Source of the DNA: a bacterium
GTDB lineage: Bacteria; Actinomycetota; Thermoleophilia; Solirubrobacterales; 70-9
Assembly: GCA_002919115.1 (NCBI GenBank)
Contig: PKER01000382.1
Location: 1 to 14,774 of the forward strand
Direction: 5' to 3'
DNA length: 14,774 nucleotides
The position numbers were made by a program, and so were the translations under genes. This document shows, piece by piece, positions 13,093-14,774 of this stretch. The notes beneath the pieces are model-generated. The model saw only the letters and a list, made by a program, of their open reading frames with translations. It ran no database searches and was not told where the DNA came from. Positions within the stretch are counted from its first letter, which is position 1. Every line of letters begins with the position of its first letter.

Positions 13093-13134
13093 CCGGCAAG
13101 GCCTCTGGAATGCCTTGGTTAGGGGTTGGTAAGG
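13093..13134. promoter_or_regulatory. putative response-regulator operator upstream of the secreted acidic-protein gene
   Basis: TTGGTTAGG (13115-13123) and TTGGTAAGG (13126-13134) are 8/9 identical and exactly 11 bp apart. A weaker copy, CCGGCAAGG (13093-13101), lies 22 bp upstream of the first, in the same helical register. The same type of pair occurs at 10360-10379. CAAGGC/GCCTTG (13097-13102, 13112-13117) also forms an inverted repeat overlapping the site and might instead serve as an SDR transcript end. Confidence 0.5.
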
Positions 13135-13147
13135 CGGCGCCCGCGGC

Positions 13148-13966
13148 TCAGTGAGCCGCCGCGGACGCCGGGCTCGACACCCACTCCATCCGCACGCCGC
13201 CGCGCCCGGTCGAGGAGCCCTCGCGCACGACCTCGCCGCTCAGGTTGCGGTTCGCCGGTGAGCCGAGATAGACGATCAGGCCCGCGACGTCCTCGGGCGC
13301 TGAGAGGCGGCCGGTGGGCGTGTGCCTGGCGACCTCGTCGCGCACCGCCTCGTCGAAGTACGCGAGGTTGCGCTCCGTCGCCGTGAAGCCGGCCGCGACC
13401 GCGTTGACGAGCACGCCGTCGCGGCCCACGTCCCAGGCGAGCTGCCGGGCGAAGCCCGCGAGCGCGGCCTTCGCCACGCCGTACGGGCTCGGGCCGGGCA
13501 CGCCCTCCTCCGCGACGCCCGACGACGTGAGCACGATGCGCCCGGCCTCGCTGCGCCTCAGCAGGGGCAGCGCCGCGAGGACGACCTCGATCGTCCCCTC
13601 GAGGTTCACGCGCAGATCGCCCCGCCAGGTCTCCATGGAAAGCGACTCCGCCCGGCCCTCGTCGGGGAACTCGGCCGGCCAGCGCACGGCGTTCGCGACC
13701 AGGGTGTCGAGCCCGCCCCAGCGCTCCGCAACCGAGCGCGCGACCGCCGCGCCGGAGCCCGGCTCCTCGAGCCGGTACTCGAGCGCGAGGGCGTCGCCCC
13801 CCGCCTCGCGGATCTCCTCGCAGAGCCCGGCGGCGGCCTCGGCGTTCGACCGGTAGGTGACCGCGACGTTGGCGCCCTCGCGGGCGAAGGCCCTCGCGAC
13901 CGCCCTGCCGATGCCGGAGCTGGCTCCCGTGACCAACACGTTGCGTCCGCTCAGGTCGGTCTCCAT
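13148..13966 (-). CDS. short-chain dehydrogenase/reductase (SDR family oxidoreductase)
   Basis: A classical NAD(P)H-dependent oxidoreductase of 272 residues. The Rossmann motif TGASSGIG is at 14-21, VTYRS (36-40) with R39 suggests NADP(H) preference, and the catalytic residues are S149 (LTSSG), Y162 and K166 (PYGVAK). The usual NNAG motif is altered to ANAV (91-94), and the C-terminal 20 residues (GVRMEW...ASAAAH) extend past the common SDR core. The substrate cannot be told from sequence. The ATG at 13964-13966 has a GGGAGA site upstream. It lies 98 bp downstream of a marR gene, with a palindromic operator overlapping its likely promoter, so it is probably induced when the MarR protein binds its ligand. 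Confidence 0.93.
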   Translation of the reverse strand: METDLSGRNVLVTGASSGIGRAVARAFAREGANVAVTYRSNAEAAAGLCEEIREAGGDALALEYRLEEPGSGAAVARSVAERWGGLDTLVANAVRWPAEFPDEGRAESLSMETWRGDLRVNLEGTIEVVLAALPLLRRSEAGRIVLTSSGVAEEGVPGPSPYGVAKAALAGFARQLAWDVGRDGVLVNAVAAGFTATERNLAYFDEAVRDEVARHTPTGRLSAPEDVAGLIVYLGSPANRNLSGEVVREGSSTGRGGVRMEWVSSPASAAAH

Positions 13967-13994
13967 GCGATCTCTCCCTTCGTCGGCGTAGTTT

Positions 13995-14021
13995 GTTAGG
14001 CGCCTAATTTAGCGGCCTAAC
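13995..14021. promoter_or_regulatory. palindromic MarR-type operator and promoter of the SDR gene
   Basis: A perfect 12-bp palindrome TTAGGCGCCTAA (13996-14007) is followed 13 bp on by the near copy TTAGCGGCCTAA (14009-14020); together they form a larger inverted repeat with GTTAGGC and GCCTAAC as outer arms. On the minus strand TTAGGC (14015-14020) and TAACAA (13993-13998), 16 bp apart, are plausible -35 and -10 boxes for the SDR gene, so a bound MarR dimer pair would block RNA polymerase. Confidence 0.75.
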
Positions 14022-14064
14022 TTCGCCGCCCAAAGCAGCCTGCCCAGCGGCCGCGGCCCGTTCC

Positions 14065-14484
14065 CTACTTGCCCAGCGTGCGCTCGAGCAGCGCGGTCAG
14101 CTCGCGCAGCTCGTCCGCGGAGAGGTTCTTGAAGAACTCCCGCTCGACCTCGGCGTGCGCCTCCCAGACCGGCCGCTCGAGCTCGCGGCCCTTCTCGGTG
14201 AGGTACACGCGCGAGATCCGCCGGTTCTCGGGGTCGGGCTCGCGGCGGACGATGCCCGCGCGCTCCAGGCGCTGGACGATGCCCGTGACCGTCGGCGGCT
14301 GCACGCCCAGCCGCTCGATCAGCTCGGACTGACTCAGCCCGTCGCGCTCCCAGAGCTCGGCGAGCAGGCGGTCCTGCCCTGGGTGGATGCCGAGCGGCGC
14401 GAAGCGCTCCGCGATCAGCGCCTGCAGCCGCTTGAAGGCGGCCACGACGGCGGTCGTGCTCGCGGGCGGGCCGTTCTCGGCCAT
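14065..14484 (-). CDS. MarR-family transcriptional regulator
   Basis: The 139-residue protein has the MarR length and layout: an N-terminal dimerisation helix (about 10-30), a winged helix-turn-helix (about 50-100) with LSQSELIERLGVQPPTVTGI and the wing DPENRRISRVYLTEKGREL, and a C-terminal dimerisation helix (about 103-137). It lacks obvious Cys for redox sensing, so a small-molecule ligand is more likely. Its ATG overlaps the hemL stop by one base (TGATG), giving translational coupling with hemL. The palindromic operator in front of the next gene, an SDR, is its most likely target. Confidence 0.93.
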   Translation of the reverse strand: MAENGPPASTTAVVAAFKRLQALIAERFAPLGIHPGQDRLLAELWERDGLSQSELIERLGVQPPTVTGIVQRLERAGIVRREPDPENRRISRVYLTEKGRELERPVWEAHAEVEREFFKNLSADELRELTALLERTLGK

Positions 14485-14774
14485 CAGTCCAGCGCCAGGG
14501 CGAACGCCTCGGCCGCCGCCTCGCAGGTGCGGTCGATCGCCGCCTCGTCGTGGGCGAGCGAGACGAACCACGCCTCGAACTGCGACGCCGGCGGATAGAC
14601 GCCGCGCTCGAGCAGGGCGCGGGCGAAGCGCCCATAGGCGTCGAGGTCGCACGCCGAGGCGCCCTCGAAGTCGCTCGGCGGCTGGGCGCTGAAGAACGGC
14701 GTGAGCAGGCCCGGCTGGGCCACGACGCTCACCGGCCGGTCGCCTGCCGCCTCGCGCAGGCCGGCGGCGAGCCG
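14484..14774 (-). CDS. hemL: glutamate-1-semialdehyde 2,1-aminomutase, C-terminal fragment
   Basis: Only the last 96 codons lie in the window; the 5' part is beyond the right edge. The fragment contains LLTPFFSAQPPSDFEGA, then DLDAYGRFARALLERGVYPP and ASQFEAWFVSLAHDEAAID, the typical C-terminal domain of this PLP enzyme, which makes 5-aminolevulinate in the C5 haem pathway. The stop shares one base with the marR start. Haem supply has no direct link to the neighbouring SDR, though the window also encodes haem proteins of the bc complex. The identity is well supported by the conserved tail even without the PLP-binding Lys. Confidence 0.88.
   Translation of the reverse strand, partial: RLAAGLREAAGDRPVSVVAQPGLLTPFFSAQPPSDFEGASACDLDAYGRFARALLERGVYPPASQFEAWFVSLAHDEAAIDRTCEAAAEAFALALD

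Noticed and set aside
12494..13132. 212-residue Val/Pro/Ala-rich plus-strand frame
   Set aside because: Its repeats are the antisense reading of the Asp/Arg/Trp tail repeats; the minus strand has a signal peptide and strong ribosome binding site.

Overview
The window is very GC-rich and almost every gene lies on the minus strand. The gene content points to a deep-branching actinobacterium, most likely Thermoleophilia/Solirubrobacterales. The signs are an actinobacterial-type bifunctional dCTP deaminase, a guanidine-III riboswitch, frequent GTG starts without Shine-Dalgarno sequences, and a Bacillus-like menaquinol:cytochrome c reductase (QcrABC). The taxon is inferred from gene content only; no marker gene could be searched.

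Layout, left to right. (1) 1-1426: the N-terminal ~475 residues of a polysaccharide flippase-like membrane protein, cut by the window edge. (2) 1478-1593: tRNA-Lys(CTT) and its terminator. (3) 1665-4115: a minus-strand cluster in transcription order dcd, tatA, tatC and a membrane-anchored helical-repeat protein. (4) 4239-4643: the only convincing plus-strand gene, a small zinc-ribbon protein. (5) 4751-9336: a respiratory quinone cluster in transcription order hepS-like gene, qcrA (Rieske), qcrB (cytochrome b6), qcrC (subunit IV fused to cytochrome c), menG and a polyprenyl diphosphate synthase (hepT-like). This is the Bacillus hepS-menG-hepT order with qcrABC inserted. The Tat translocase encoded nearby is the expected exporter of the Rieske protein. 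(6) 9373-9527: a non-coding block of ~60-bp palindromic repeats. (7) 9551-9960: a Gdx/SugE guanidinium exporter under a guanidine-III (ykkC-III) riboswitch. (8) 9993-13134: an OmpR-type two-component system flanked by two exported or anchored, extremely acidic low-complexity proteins, with the same 11-bp-spaced direct repeat upstream of both acidic-protein genes. (9) 13148-14774: a short-chain dehydrogenase, a MarR regulator with a palindromic operator in front of the dehydrogenase, and the C-terminus of hemL.

The most unusual item is the acidic protein / response regulator / sensor kinase / acidic protein module with its matching putative operators; I do not recognise it as a described system. 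The riboswitch-gdx pair and the quinone/bc-complex cluster are the best supported functional units. Two features of the bc complex stand out: QcrB has no cysteine, so it cannot carry the covalent haem ci known from Bacillus and b6f complexes, and the Rieske cluster-binding loop lacks the potential-raising serine.
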